A stretch of 32,596 nucleotides of DNA from 66-474 sp051961995 (GCA_051961995.1 JBQCCR010000073.1:1-32596), one strand, 5' to 3'. Shown: positions 10,884 through 20,503, counted from the stretch's first letter. The notes: generated from the letters alone by a model not told the origin. Numbers and translations: made by a program.

Positions 10884-11507
10884 TCAACCCTCATCCAGCA
10901 TCGTGCGCGTAAGCATGCCGCGCGCGAGCATGGCTTCTCGACGCGGCCGCAGCAGCAGGTGCCAGCGACGGCCGCCGAGCTGGCGCCACAACACCGCCGC
11001 GCGCACCGCGGCCAGCAGCAAGGCGCGGATGCGCTGGACCTGTGCGGGCTGGTGCAGATAGAGCGGATTGCCGATCACCATCACCCGCGGGCGCAGACCG
11101 GAAAGATTTTCCGCGTACAGGTCCGCCGCGCGCGCCAGCACGGTCGGATGGGCGGGGCCGAAGTGCACGAGCTGGCGCTGCATGCCTTGCAGATCGCCTT
11201 GCAATGCCTCGACCACGGCCGGATGCCGGTGCAGCGAGCGCTCCAGCCGCAGGATCGCGAACACGACCCGCAGCAGCACCGGATCGCGCGGGCTGCCGTC
11301 GATCTGCGCGATCAGCACGCGCATGCCTTCGCGGACCTTGCCGATGCCGCCGTAGATGTCCTCCGCGCTCTCGCTCTCCAGTTTGAAAATGGAGGCCATG
11401 CAGGTTTCGAGTTCGCCCGGATCGCAATCGCCTTCGGTGGCGAGCGAGCGCACCAGATTCACCGCCTGGAACAGCCCCCCAAGCGCAATGACCCGCGCCT
11501 CGTTCAT
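10884..11507 (-). CDS. hflD: HflD-like protein (DUF489)
   Basis: A 207-residue, largely helical protein matching HflD in length and context. In E. coli HflD is a peripheral membrane protein that influences phage lambda lysogeny by interacting with CII; its general cellular role is not settled. The start at 11507 (MNEARVIALGGLFQAVNLVRSLA) shows the family's N-terminal region; its ATG overlaps the mnmA stop as ATGA, a classical coupling signal. The order nudJ-mnmA-hflD is the same as in E. coli, where purB follows; here the next gene is instead the convergent CLC gene, with only three bases between the two stop codons. Confidence 0.88.
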   Translation of the reverse strand: MNEARVIALGGLFQAVNLVRSLATEGDCDPGELETCMASIFKLESESAEDIYGGIGKVREGMRVLIAQIDGSPRDPVLLRVVFAILRLERSLHRHPAVVEALQGDLQGMQRQLVHFGPAHPTVLARAADLYAENLSGLRPRVMVIGNPLYLHQPAQVQRIRALLLAAVRAAVLWRQLGGRRWHLLLRPRREAMLARGMLTRTMLDEG

Positions 11508-12595
11508 GCCGCGATCCTCGGCGCATCGGTGGACGCGATCACGCCCCCGCCAAGACACTCCTCGCCGGTGTAGAACGCCACCGACTGCCCCGGCGCGACC
11601 GCGCGTTGCGGTTGCTCGAACCGGACTTCGATTTGCCCATCCATCCTGTTGATGGTGCAAGGTTGAAGCGGTTGCCGGTAGCGCGTCATGGCCGTGCAGG
11701 CGAGCGGCAGGACGGGTTCATGGCCGGAAATCCAGTGCACCTGGTCGGCGCGCAAGCTGCGCGACATCAGCCATGGATTCTGCGCGCCTTGCGCGACATG
11801 GACGAGATTGGCTTTCACGTCCTTGCCGACGACGTACCACGGCCCGGATGCCGCCCCCGCGCGTCCGCCGATGCGCAATCCCGTGCGCTGGCCGGGCGTG
11901 TAGAACATCGCGCCGTGGTGTTCGCCGAGAATTTCGCCCTCCGGCGTACGCAGCTCGCCCGGCTGCGCGGGCAGGTATTTCGACAGGAACTCGCGGAAGT
12001 CGCGTTCACCGATGAAGCAGATGCCGGTGGAATCCTTCTTGGCGTGCACTGCGAAACCCGCCCCGTGCGCCAGCTTCCGCACCTGATCCTTGTGCAGATC
12101 GCCGAGCGGAAACAGCGCCGCGCCGAGCTGTTCCTGATCCAGCGCATGCAGGAAATAGGTTTGATCCTTGTTGCCGTCGGCGGCGCGCAGCAGTTTCCAG
12201 CGGCCATCCTCGTGCGCGACGCGCGCGTAGTGGCCGGTGGCGATCTTCTCGGCGCCAAGTTCGCGCGCGGCATCCAGGAAAGTGCGGAACTTGATCTCGC
12301 GGTTGCACAGCACGTCCGGGTTCGGCGTGCGCCCGGCTCGGTACTCGGCAAGGAAGTGCGCGAACACGCGCTCGCGGTACTCGCGCGCGAAGTTGCGTGG
12401 ATGAAAGGGAATGCCGAGTGTCGCGCACACGGCAAGCGCGTCCTTGCGATCCTCGTCGGCGCGGCAGGCGGAGTCGGGTTCGTCCTCTTCCCAGTTCTGC
12501 ATGAACATGCCGGCGAGCTGGTGGCCCTCGCGCTGCAACAGCCATGCCGCCACCGAGGAATCCACACCGCCGGACATGCCGACCATCACGTGCAC
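11504..12595 (-). CDS. mnmA: tRNA-specific 2-thiouridylase
   Basis: Cytoplasmic enzyme that transfers sulfur to U34 of Lys, Glu and Gln tRNAs, using ATP to adenylate the base and persulfide sulfur from the IscS/Tus relay. The 363 residues contain the PP-loop SGGVDSS (8-14), the catalytic Cys pair C97 (VLCNREIKF) and C193 (GICFIGERDF), and the conserved GHYAR (121-125) and NKDQTYFL (142-149) motifs. I start at GTG 12595, which has GGGAG eight bases upstream; ATG 12586, overlapping the nudJ stop as TGATG, is a possible alternative that would remove three residues. It is the middle gene of nudJ-mnmA-hflD. Confidence 0.95.
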   Translation of the reverse strand: MHVMVGMSGGVDSSVAAWLLQREGHQLAGMFMQNWEEDEPDSACRADEDRKDALAVCATLGIPFHPRNFAREYRERVFAHFLAEYRAGRTPNPDVLCNREIKFRTFLDAARELGAEKIATGHYARVAHEDGRWKLLRAADGNKDQTYFLHALDQEQLGAALFPLGDLHKDQVRKLAHGAGFAVHAKKDSTGICFIGERDFREFLSKYLPAQPGELRTPEGEILGEHHGAMFYTPGQRTGLRIGGRAGAASGPWYVVGKDVKANLVHVAQGAQNPWLMSRSLRADQVHWISGHEPVLPLACTAMTRYRQPLQPCTINRMDGQIEVRFEQPQRAVAPGQSVAFYTGEECLGGGVIASTDAPRIAA

Positions 12596-13074
12596 GCCGG
12601 GACTCCCGCATGCGCGCCGGAAACCGTGGCGAGCGGCAATCGCTGTCCGGCCAGCCAGTCCTCCAGCGTGTGCAGCACCAGCGGGCTGCGCAGGCGACCG
12701 CCAAGGGTCGCGATTTCCGAATGACTCAGCCAGTGCGTGCGCAGGATGCCGTCATCCAGCGCGCGTTGTGGATCATGTCGCAGCGGCTTCGCGGCGAAAG
12801 CGAAGCGCACGATGTGCGCGGCATGCTCGGGGCTTTCGTACTGGCGTACGCCGATGAAGGATTCCAGCTCGATCTCCCAGCCGGTTTCCTCCAGCGCTTC
12901 GCGGCAGGCGGCCTGCAACAGGCTCTCGCCGGGCTCGAGGTGTCCGGCCGGCTGGTTGAAAAGCAGCGTGCCGCGCACATCTTCCTCCACCATCAGGAAG
13001 CGATGGCCCCGATGGATCACGCAGGCCACGGTCACGTGCGGACACCAGATGTCGCGGGAATCGAAAGCAGGCAT
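12586..13074 (-). CDS. nudJ: NUDIX phosphohydrolase, NudJ type
   Basis: A 162-residue NUDIX hydrolase. The complete Nudix box G-x5-E-x7-REUxEExGU lies at residues 44-66 (GHLEPGE...REALEETGW), preceded by PHVTVACVIHR, which closely resembles E. coli NudJ (PHVTVACVVH). NudJ removes phosphate from nucleoside di/triphosphates and thiamine or HMP pyrophosphate. Position directly upstream of mnmA, as in E. coli, supports the name. ATG 13074 gives the NudJ-like length, though its Shine-Dalgarno (GGAG) is rather distant at about 15 bases; the open frame extends to GTG 13140 and the true start is uncertain. Confidence 0.85.
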   Translation of the reverse strand: MPAFDSRDIWCPHVTVACVIHRGHRFLMVEEDVRGTLLFNQPAGHLEPGESLLQAACREALEETGWEIELESFIGVRQYESPEHAAHIVRFAFAAKPLRHDPQRALDDGILRTHWLSHSEIATLGGRLRSPLVLHTLEDWLAGQRLPLATVSGAHAGVPACT

Positions 13075-13195
13075 GAAGTTTGGAATCAGCTCCGGGCAGG
13101 CGCCCTGTAATTCAGCGCCAGGATTGGAAAAAACTTCCACATTCTGCCATTACCCGAGCGGTTGCGGATCACGCTTCGCGCCCGGATGCGCAGCG

Positions 13196-13201
13196 TATAC
13201 T
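13196..13201 (+). promoter_or_regulatory. Candidate -10 box for clpS
   Basis: TATACT in an otherwise GC-rich stretch, 27 bases before the clpS ATG, in the 154-bp gap between divergent nudJ and clpS. No consensus -35 is visible at 16-18 bases upstream. Confidence 0.4.
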
Positions 13202-13228
13202 CGGCCCAGGGCAATTCACTTCTCAAGC

Positions 13229-13561
13229 ATGGCTCCAACCCAACGACACGACCCCGAATCCGACCAGGAGCACGGCCTCGCCGTCGAGACGGCGAAGCCG
13301 GAAACCGCACGTCCGCCGTTGTACCAGGTCGTGCTGCTGAACGATGACTACACACCGATGGAGTTCGTGGTGGCGGTGCTGGAAACCTTCTTCAACATGA
13401 ATCGCGAACGCGCCACCCAGATCATGTTGCACGTGCATACACGCGGCAAGGGCGTGTGCGGCGTGTTCACGCGTGAAGTTGCGGAAAGCAAGGTGACGCA
13501 GGTGAACGAATTCTCACGCAGCCATCAACATCCCTTGCTGTGCACTATGGAAAAACTGTAG
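13229..13561 (+). CDS. clpS: ATP-dependent Clp protease adaptor ClpS
   Basis: Small adaptor (110 residues) that binds the ClpA N-domain and delivers N-degron (N-end rule) substrates to ClpAP. The family core is complete: YQVVLLNDDYTPMEFVV, the N-degron-pocket region, followed by MLHVHTRGKGVCGVFTREVAE with the conserved His and the ClpA-contacting surface. The N-terminal 30 residues are polar and probably disordered, as in E. coli ClpS. ATG 13229 is the only start giving the normal length; its Shine-Dalgarno is weak. clpA follows 58 bases later in the same direction, the usual arrangement. Confidence 0.95.
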   Translation: MAPTQRHDPESDQEHGLAVETAKPETARPPLYQVVLLNDDYTPMEFVVAVLETFFNMNRERATQIMLHVHTRGKGVCGVFTREVAESKVTQVNEFSRSHQHPLLCTMEKL

Positions 13562-13619
13562 CCAGCCCCATATCGAAGCCAGCGGGACTTCCCGGCAACG
13601 CTTTGAAGTGAGACCCAAG

Positions 13620-15887
<2,268 letters not shown>

Positions 15888-15910
15888 TCCGCTTCCGGAT
15901 CATGCAAACG

Positions 15911-15939
15911 AAAAACGGCGGCCCATGGCCGCCGTTTTT
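15911..15939. terminator. Bidirectional intrinsic terminator
   Basis: AAAAACGGCGGCC, loop CAT, then GGCCGCCGTTTTT: a perfect 13-bp inverted repeat with A-run and T-run arms, so it terminates on both strands. It ends clpA on the plus strand, 23 bases past its stop. On the minus strand it reaches into the stop codon region of the TPR-like gene. Confidence 0.9.
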
Positions 15940-16306
15940 ATTTTTCCGCGGACGCTCGCTGTTGCGCGTAATCGATGGCGTCGATCCATGCGATCGTCGG
16001 CTTTCCCAATTTGGGTTCGATTTCCATAAGCCGCTCGAGCATGGCTTTTGCTGCCGGATAGTCGTGCTTCGCGGCAAGGGCTTTGGCTGCAAAGTAGTAG
16101 CCATCCGGATGATTCGGAAATTTTTTTCGGCGGGCACTGCAAGCTGCGAGGAGCTTATCGAGCTCGTTGCGATCCCACATCTTCAGGAGGTCTGATTTTC
16201 GCTTGCGTTGCTGAAGATTGCACAATAAGTTGGCAACAATGAAGAGCACGATCAGGGCTATGACAGCCCAAAGTTGGTTCTGCACAAATGCCAGGTCGTG
16301 TTGCAT
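15938..16306 (-). CDS. Small membrane-anchored TPR-like protein
   Basis: A 122-residue protein with one N-terminal transmembrane helix (about residues 12-31, LWAVIALIVLFIVANLL) followed by a basic stop-transfer stretch (QQRKRKSD) and a cytoplasmic helical domain. Residues about 65-105 (PDGYYFAAKALAAKHDYPAAKAMLERLMEIEP) fit one tetratricopeptide-like helical hairpin. TPR repeats mediate protein contacts; no partner can be named. AGGGGAATGCG before the ATG at 16306 supports this start. Its codon use is less GC-extreme than its neighbours (several AAA, TTT, TTG codons), and it borders the gene-free repeat-like tract at 16.3-16.7 kb, so local acquisition is possible. Confidence 0.68.
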   Translation of the reverse strand: MQHDLAFVQNQLWAVIALIVLFIVANLLCNLQQRKRKSDLLKMWDRNELDKLLAACSARRKKFPNHPDGYYFAAKALAAKHDYPAAKAMLERLMEIEPKLGKPTIAWIDAIDYAQQRASAEK

Positions 16307-16685
16307 CGCATTCCCCTAGCAAGACATTTCCTGCACAAACTATGTAGCAGGCCATGGATGGCCGTCAACGAGCGAGCCTCCGCGCTGTCGCGATGCCGCA
16401 GCGACGACGCCGAGCGCGCGAGCAAGGCGCGATTGTTTGAGCACAGGGATGTGCGAGTTCGCGCCGGCGCGCGCGAGGCGAGGAGCAAGGGCAGTCGAGC
16501 CGACACGACGTCGGCGAGGCCATCGCGTTCAGCGCGAATGGCTTTGGTTACTTTCCCCGAAAGGAAAGTAACCCGCGCCGCGGGACGGCGCGGAAAAAGA
16601 CATGGATGTCGGCAGTGTGCGGAAGGACCACTGATCCCGGCTCAGCGTACACCCATGCACTGGCGGGGATGAAGGCATCCTGCCT
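16307..16685. repeat. Gene-free hairpin-rich tract, probable dispersed repeat
   Basis: About 380 bases without a convincing gene. It contains a chain of short inverted repeats: GGCCA-TGGA-TGGCC (16350-16363), GCACA-GGGA-TGTGC (16441-16454), GCCGAC...GTCGGC (16499-16515), GGTTACTTTCC...GGAAAGTAACC (16546-16573), CGCGCCG...CGGCGCG (16574-16592), GACA-TGGA-TGTC (16599-16610) and GAAGGCA...TGCCTTC (16671-16687). The CTTTGGTTACTTTCC...GGAAAGTAACC segment resembles, from memory, a repeat common in Xanthomonadales genomes and often mis-annotated as a hypothetical protein; the identity is unverified. An open plus-strand frame crosses it, but its composition (Arg/Ser/Ala-rich, no domain) argues against coding. 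Confidence 0.6.
16546..16592. repeat. Double stem-loop inside the repeat tract
   Basis: Two adjacent perfect hairpins: an 11-bp stem GGTTACTTTCC/GGAAAGTAACC with loop CCGAAA, directly followed by a 7-bp stem CGCGCCG/CGGCGCG with loop CGGGA, then GAAAAAGA. The side-by-side stems suggest a structured transcript or a mobile-repeat core rather than a terminator, since no T-run follows on the plus strand. Confidence 0.65.
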
Positions 16686-16687
16686 TC
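16671..16687 (-). terminator. Hairpin at the end of infA
   Basis: On the minus strand GAAGGCA-GGA-TGCCTTC, a perfect 7-bp stem beginning inside the infA stop codon. It could stop or stabilise the infA transcript, though no U-run follows. Its centre (GCAGGATGC) resembles the core of the other small hairpins nearby. Confidence 0.45.
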
Positions 16688-16904
16688 ACTTGGAGCGGTA
16701 CGTAATCCGCCCCTTGGTCAGGTCGTATGGCGTCATCTCCACCTTCACCTTGTCGCCGGTAAGGATGCGGATGTAGTGCTTGCGCATGCGGCCGGAGATA
16801 TGGGCGATCACCACGTGCCCGTTTTCCAGCTGCACGCGGAACATGGTGTTGGGCAGGGTTTCCAGCACCGTGCCTTCCATCTCGATGACATCGTCTTTGG
16901 CCAT
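16686..16904 (-). CDS. infA: Translation initiation factor IF-1
   Basis: A 72-residue single OB-fold protein that occupies the ribosomal A site during initiation together with IF-2 and IF-3. The sequence (MAKDDVIEMEGTVLETLPN... GHVVIAHISGRMRKHYIRIL... GDKVKVEMTPYDLTKGRI) is the canonical full-length bacterial IF-1. GGAG lies close before ATG 16904. It lies 78 bases behind the polyhydroxyalkanoate-system-type gene on the same strand, and within about 1 kb of clpA, a neighbourhood common in gammaproteobacteria. Confidence 0.97.
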   Translation of the reverse strand: MAKDDVIEMEGTVLETLPNTMFRVQLENGHVVIAHISGRMRKHYIRILTGDKVKVEMTPYDLTKGRITYRSK

Positions 16905-16982
16905 GTGCTCCGGCAGTCAGAGGCGGCATTGGCCGCACAAGCCGCACATTCTGCCATGGGGACGGATTCCGCGAAAGCGTGC

Positions 16983-17258
16983 TCAGCCGAAGTGCCGTTC
17001 GAACTGCTTCTGGATCTCCTGCTCGATCGTGCCCTTGAGCATGCCGACCATGACGCCGAGTTGCGCGTGCATGCGGACGTTGTCGTCGCCGACCTCGATC
17101 CGGCCCTCGATGCCGCCGCGCCGGACCAGCAACGTGTTGCCTTGCCAGCCGGTCTGCACGCCGTACCGGCGGACCAGTTCCGCCCCGATTTCCGACACGA
17201 TTTCGCGAGCGCGTTCGTGGCCCAGGGCATGCCGCCGCGTCATGTCAATAGTCGCCAT
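16983..17258 (-). CDS. Polyhydroxyalkanoic acid system-type protein
   Basis: A 91-residue protein that I place in the PHA_gran_rgn family (putative polyhydroxyalkanoic acid system protein) from its overall pattern: a basic N-terminal helix (MATIDMTRRHALGHERAREIVSEIGAEL), a central beta-rich part (GWQGNTLLVRRGGIEGRIEVGDDNVRMHAQLG) and a C-terminal amphipathic helix (LKGTIEQEIQKQFERHFG). Known members are small proteins of unclear function found near PHA genes or singly; no PHA synthase or phasin is present here, so a role in granules is unproven. ATG 17258 has GGAA upstream; the frame is open to 17285 but lacks a better start. Confidence 0.66.
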   Translation of the reverse strand: MATIDMTRRHALGHERAREIVSEIGAELVRRYGVQTGWQGNTLLVRRGGIEGRIEVGDDNVRMHAQLGVMVGMLKGTIEQEIQKQFERHFG

Positions 17259-17289
17259 TGCGGTTCCGATAAGCAGCTGGCGCACATGC

Positions 17290-17415
17290 TACAGTGCGCC
17301 GGCGCCGGGCAGGTATCCAATCAAGTGTGTGGATTCCGCTCGACCCGCATGTCCGTATCTCCATAATCCCCATCAAACCGTTGAGACGGTTTGGTTGCCC
17401 CTTACCCAAAGGGGC
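17290..17415 (+). promoter_or_regulatory. Candidate promoter and structured leader of the FHA gene
   Basis: TACAGT at 17290-17295 could be a -10 box giving a transcript with a leader of about 145 bases before the FHA-protein ATG at 17449. Within it lie two tandem hairpins: AAACCG-TTGAGA-CGGTTT (17375-17392) and GCCCCTT-ACCCA-AAGGGGC (17397-17415). I do not recognise a known riboswitch. They may be a cis-regulatory element or an attenuator for the operon downstream. Confidence 0.4.
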
Positions 17416-17448
17416 GAAGCATCAGGACATCCCGGTAACGTTCAGCCC

Positions 17449-18204
17449 ATGCGCATCGGATTCGCCAACAGCAACCGCGAACCCTTCCGCAGCGACGGCT
17501 CGCGTGTCCGGGTGGGCCGCGCGGAGGGCAACGACCTGGTGCTGAGCGGGGTGGGGGTGGCTGAGCGTCATCTGGCCATTGCGGAAGATCGCCGCGGCCT
17601 GGTGCTGGAAGTCCTGCCGGGTGCGCAGCATGTCTACGTCAATGCACGCCCGGTGCGCGAACGCGCGCTGCTTCGCTATGGCGATGTACTGAGTGTCGGG
17701 GGCTGCAAACTGGCCGTGCTGCCGGACGATGCTTCCGACGACATCATTTCGTCCCGGTCGCTGGAGCTTGATGGCGCGCGGCCGGGTTATGCCGCGTTGC
17801 GATCGGTATCCGGCGCACTGTCGGGCCGGCTGCTGCCGATCGAAGGCAAGCTCATGTTGGGCGGGCGTGGCTTCATGCCGGTGGGCCTGCCGCAATGCGA
17901 ACTCAAGCTGGACAAGGGCGGCGTGCGCCTGAACGCCGACGCGCAGGTCTCCGTCAACGGTTTACCGCGGAAGCGTGCCGTGCTGCAGGCGGGCGATCAG
18001 CTGGCACTGGGCGAACACCGCTTCGTGCTGGAGGCGCCGGGCCTGCAGGCGGCGGTGCTGGCTGCGCAGGAACAGGATTACGATGTCGAGCCCGGTCCGA
18101 TCACCCTCGAGCCGCGCCATTCGCGCGCGGAGTTGTGGTGGCTGCTCGGCACCGCGGCAGTACTGGCCGCGGTGATTGCGGCTTTGTTGTTGTGGAAACA
18201 TTGA
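17449..18204 (+). CDS. FHA-domain protein with C-terminal membrane anchor
   Basis: A 251-residue protein. Residues about 20-92 form an FHA phosphothreonine-binding domain: VRVGRAEGNDLVL (the GR motif, G23-R24), a following segment with H41 where SxxH normally sits (here AERH), and VNARPVRERALLRYGDVLSVGG (the N and GD motifs). A second, degenerate FHA-like unit spans about 128-195 (GRLLPIEGKLMLGGRG..., VSVNGLPRKRAVLQAGDQLALGEHRFVL). A single transmembrane helix lies near the C-terminus (about 228-248), so the FHA units face the cytoplasm as a tail-anchored protein. Its substrate is unknown. It lies only 26 bases before serC on the same strand, although no metabolic link is evident. Confidence 0.78.
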   Translation: MRIGFANSNREPFRSDGSRVRVGRAEGNDLVLSGVGVAERHLAIAEDRRGLVLEVLPGAQHVYVNARPVRERALLRYGDVLSVGGCKLAVLPDDASDDIISSRSLELDGARPGYAALRSVSGALSGRLLPIEGKLMLGGRGFMPVGLPQCELKLDKGGVRLNADAQVSVNGLPRKRAVLQAGDQLALGEHRFVLEAPGLQAAVLAAQEQDYDVEPGPITLEPRHSRAELWWLLGTAAVLAAVIAALLLWKH

Positions 18205-18230
18205 TGTTGCTCGCCTGATCAGGAGAACCC

Positions 18231-19313
18231 ATGGCACGAGGTTGGAATTTCAGCGCCGGTCCCGCGGCGCTGCCGGAAGCGGTTTTGCGTCGCGCGCAGG
18301 ACGAATTGCTGGAATGGAACGGCGCGCGCGCGTCGGTGATGGAAGTCAGCCACCGCGGCAAGGCCTTCGAAGCCATGGCCGCACAGGCCGAAGCCGATCT
18401 GCGCGAATTGCTCACCGTGCCCGCGCACTACAAGGTGCTGTTCCTGCAGGGTGGCGCCACACAGCACTTCGCGCAGATCCCGATGAATCTGTGTGCGGAC
18501 GGTCAGCGCGCGGACTACGTCGTGACCGGGCATTGGAGCGAAAAGGCGTTGAAGGAGGCCAGCGTGCATGCGAAGCCGCACGTCGCGGCGAGCTCCGCTG
18601 CTTCCAACTTCACGACGATTCCGCCGCGCGCGTCCTGGGATCTCGATCCGGATGCCGCGTACGTGCATTACACGCCCAACGAAACCATCCATGGTGTGGA
18701 ATTCCACGACATTCCCGAAATCGGCGAAGTGCCGCTGGTCGCGGACATGTCCTCCGACATCCTGTCGCGTCCCGTGGATGTTTCGCGCTTCGGCATGATC
18801 TACGCCGGCGCGCAGAAGAACATCGGACCCTCCGGTTTGGTCGTGATGATCGTGCGCGAGGACCTGCTGGCGCGCAATCCGCGGCCGCTGCCGAAAATCT
18901 TTCGTTACGCCGAGCACGCTGCAGCGGGTTCGATGCTCAATACCCCGAACACCTGGGGCTGGTATCTCGCAGGACTCACCTTCCAGTGGTTGAAGGAGCA
19001 GGGTGGCTTGATTGCGATGGAACAGCGCAATCGCGAGAAGGCGGAGACACTTTACGCTGCGATTGACGGCTCCGGCGGCTACTACCGCAACCCGGTCGAG
19101 CCCGCCGCGCGCTCGCGCATGAACGTGCCGTTCACCCTGCATGATCCGGCGCTGGATGCGGTGTTCCTGAAGGAATCCGATGCCGCCGGCCTGCTGGCGC
19201 TGAAAGGGCACCGCGCGGTCGGCGGCATGCGCGCTTCGCTCTACAACGCGCTGCCGATCGAAGGCGTGCGTGCGCTGACCGGATTCATGCGCGACTTCGC
19301 GCAGCGGCATTGA
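18231..19313 (+). CDS. serC: Phosphoserine aminotransferase
   Basis: PLP enzyme that converts 3-phosphohydroxypyruvate plus glutamate to phosphoserine in serine synthesis, and acts likewise in pyridoxal-phosphate synthesis. The 360 residues begin with the family signature WNFSAGPAALPE; the PLP-binding lysine is K196 in YAGAQKNIGPSG, and HRGKAF and LYNALP near the ends are also typical. AGGAGAACCC before ATG 18231 is a strong ribosome site. The 3-phosphoglycerate dehydrogenase gene follows nine bases after its stop, so steps one and two of serine synthesis are adjacent. Confidence 0.97.
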   Translation: MARGWNFSAGPAALPEAVLRRAQDELLEWNGARASVMEVSHRGKAFEAMAAQAEADLRELLTVPAHYKVLFLQGGATQHFAQIPMNLCADGQRADYVVTGHWSEKALKEASVHAKPHVAASSAASNFTTIPPRASWDLDPDAAYVHYTPNETIHGVEFHDIPEIGEVPLVADMSSDILSRPVDVSRFGMIYAGAQKNIGPSGLVVMIVREDLLARNPRPLPKIFRYAEHAAAGSMLNTPNTWGWYLAGLTFQWLKEQGGLIAMEQRNREKAETLYAAIDGSGGYYRNPVEPAARSRMNVPFTLHDPALDAVFLKESDAAGLLALKGHRAVGGMRASLYNALPIEGVRALTGFMRDFAQRH

Positions 19314-19322
19314 GGCGTGCGC

Positions 19323-20492
19323 ATGTTCAATATCCTTACCCTCAACAACATCGCCGCAAGCGGGCTCGCGCGCTTGCCGAACGAGCATTACCGCGTCGGC
19401 AACGACGTCGCCGAGCCGGATGCTATCCTGTTGCGCAGCGCCGACCTGCACGCGCGCCCGATCATGGGCAGCGTGCTGGCGATCGCGCGCGCCGGTGCAG
19501 GCACCAACAACATCCCGGTGACCGAGATGTCCAGACGCGGCGTGCCGGTGTTCAACGCGCCCGGCGCCAATGCCAACGCGGTGAAGGAACTGGTGCTCTC
19601 CGGCATGCTGCTGTCCGCGCGCAACCTGCCGGATGCGCTCGCGTTCGCGGCTTCAATCGCCAATGACCCCGACGCACACACGCGCATGGAAGCGGAGAAG
19701 AAGCGCTTCGCCGGTTCCGAACTGGCCGGCAAGACGCTGGGCGTGGTCGGCCTCGGCGCGATCGGCGTGCGCGTGGCCAATGCCGCGTTCGCGTTGGGCA
19801 TGCGCGTGACCGGCCACGACCCGCACATGACCGTGGAGGGCGCCTGGCAGTTGTCTTCCAGCGTGCAGCGCGCAGGTTCCCTGGACGAGCTGTATGCGGC
19901 TTCTGATTACGTTTCCATCCATGTGCCGTTGATGGAGGCCACGCGCGGGTTGTTCGGCGCGAGCGCTGTCGCTTCGGCGAAGCGCGGGCTGGTGCTGCTG
20001 AATTTCTCGCGGGAAGGCGTGGTTGATGCGCAAGCCGTGCGCGCCGGCCTGGATGAAGGCAAGCTTGGCCGCTACGTCAGCGACTTTCCGGCCGCGGCCT
20101 TCGCCGGGCATCCGCGCGTGATCGCCTTGCCGCATCTGGGCGCTTCCACAGCCGAAGCGGAGGAGAACTGCGCGGTCATGGTCGCCGACCAGTTGCGCGA
20201 ATTCCTCGAGAACGGCAACGTGCAGCACGCGGTGAATTTCCCGAACACGCGCATGGCGCGCGCCGGGCACGCGCGTGTATGCATCGCCAACGCCAATCGG
20301 CCGAACATGATCGGCCAGCTTTCGCACGTGCTCGGCGAGGCCGGGTTGAACATCGCGCAGATGCACAATGCCTCGCGCGGCGAGCTTGCCTACAACCTGA
20401 TTGACGTGGATGCGGCGGTGCCGGATTCGCTTACCGGGAATATCAAGGCGATCGAGGGAATCCTTTCCGTGCGCGTGATTGCCGCGAGCTGA
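19323..20492 (+). CDS. serA: D-3-phosphoglycerate dehydrogenase, short ACT-domain form
   Basis: NAD-dependent dehydrogenase catalysing the first step of serine synthesis from 3-phosphoglycerate. With 389 residues it has the substrate/NAD domains (GVVGLGAIG, 140-148), catalytic R230 in NFSREGVVD and H271 in LPHLGASTAEAE, and a C-terminal ACT domain (about 317-389, ARVCIANANRPNMIGQLSHVL) for serine feedback. The catalytic Glu that E. coli SerA has between Arg and His is not obvious: the local sequence reads SDFPAAAFAG. ATG 19323 has GAGG at correct spacing; GTG 19317 is an alternative. Family assignment is firm; the name serA rests on context with serC. Confidence 0.9.
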   Translation: MFNILTLNNIAASGLARLPNEHYRVGNDVAEPDAILLRSADLHARPIMGSVLAIARAGAGTNNIPVTEMSRRGVPVFNAPGANANAVKELVLSGMLLSARNLPDALAFAASIANDPDAHTRMEAEKKRFAGSELAGKTLGVVGLGAIGVRVANAAFALGMRVTGHDPHMTVEGAWQLSSSVQRAGSLDELYAASDYVSIHVPLMEATRGLFGASAVASAKRGLVLLNFSREGVVDAQAVRAGLDEGKLGRYVSDFPAAAFAGHPRVIALPHLGASTAEAEENCAVMVADQLREFLENGNVQHAVNFPNTRMARAGHARVCIANANRPNMIGQLSHVLGEAGLNIAQMHNASRGELAYNLIDVDAAVPDSLTGNIKAIEGILSVRVIAAS

Positions 20493-20503
20493 GCCGTGCC
20501 GCC

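Noticed and set aside
16274..16672. 132-codon plus-strand frame through the hairpin tract
   Set aside because: Arg/Ser/Ala-rich with no domain or signal, built across several inverted repeats; better explained as repeat DNA.
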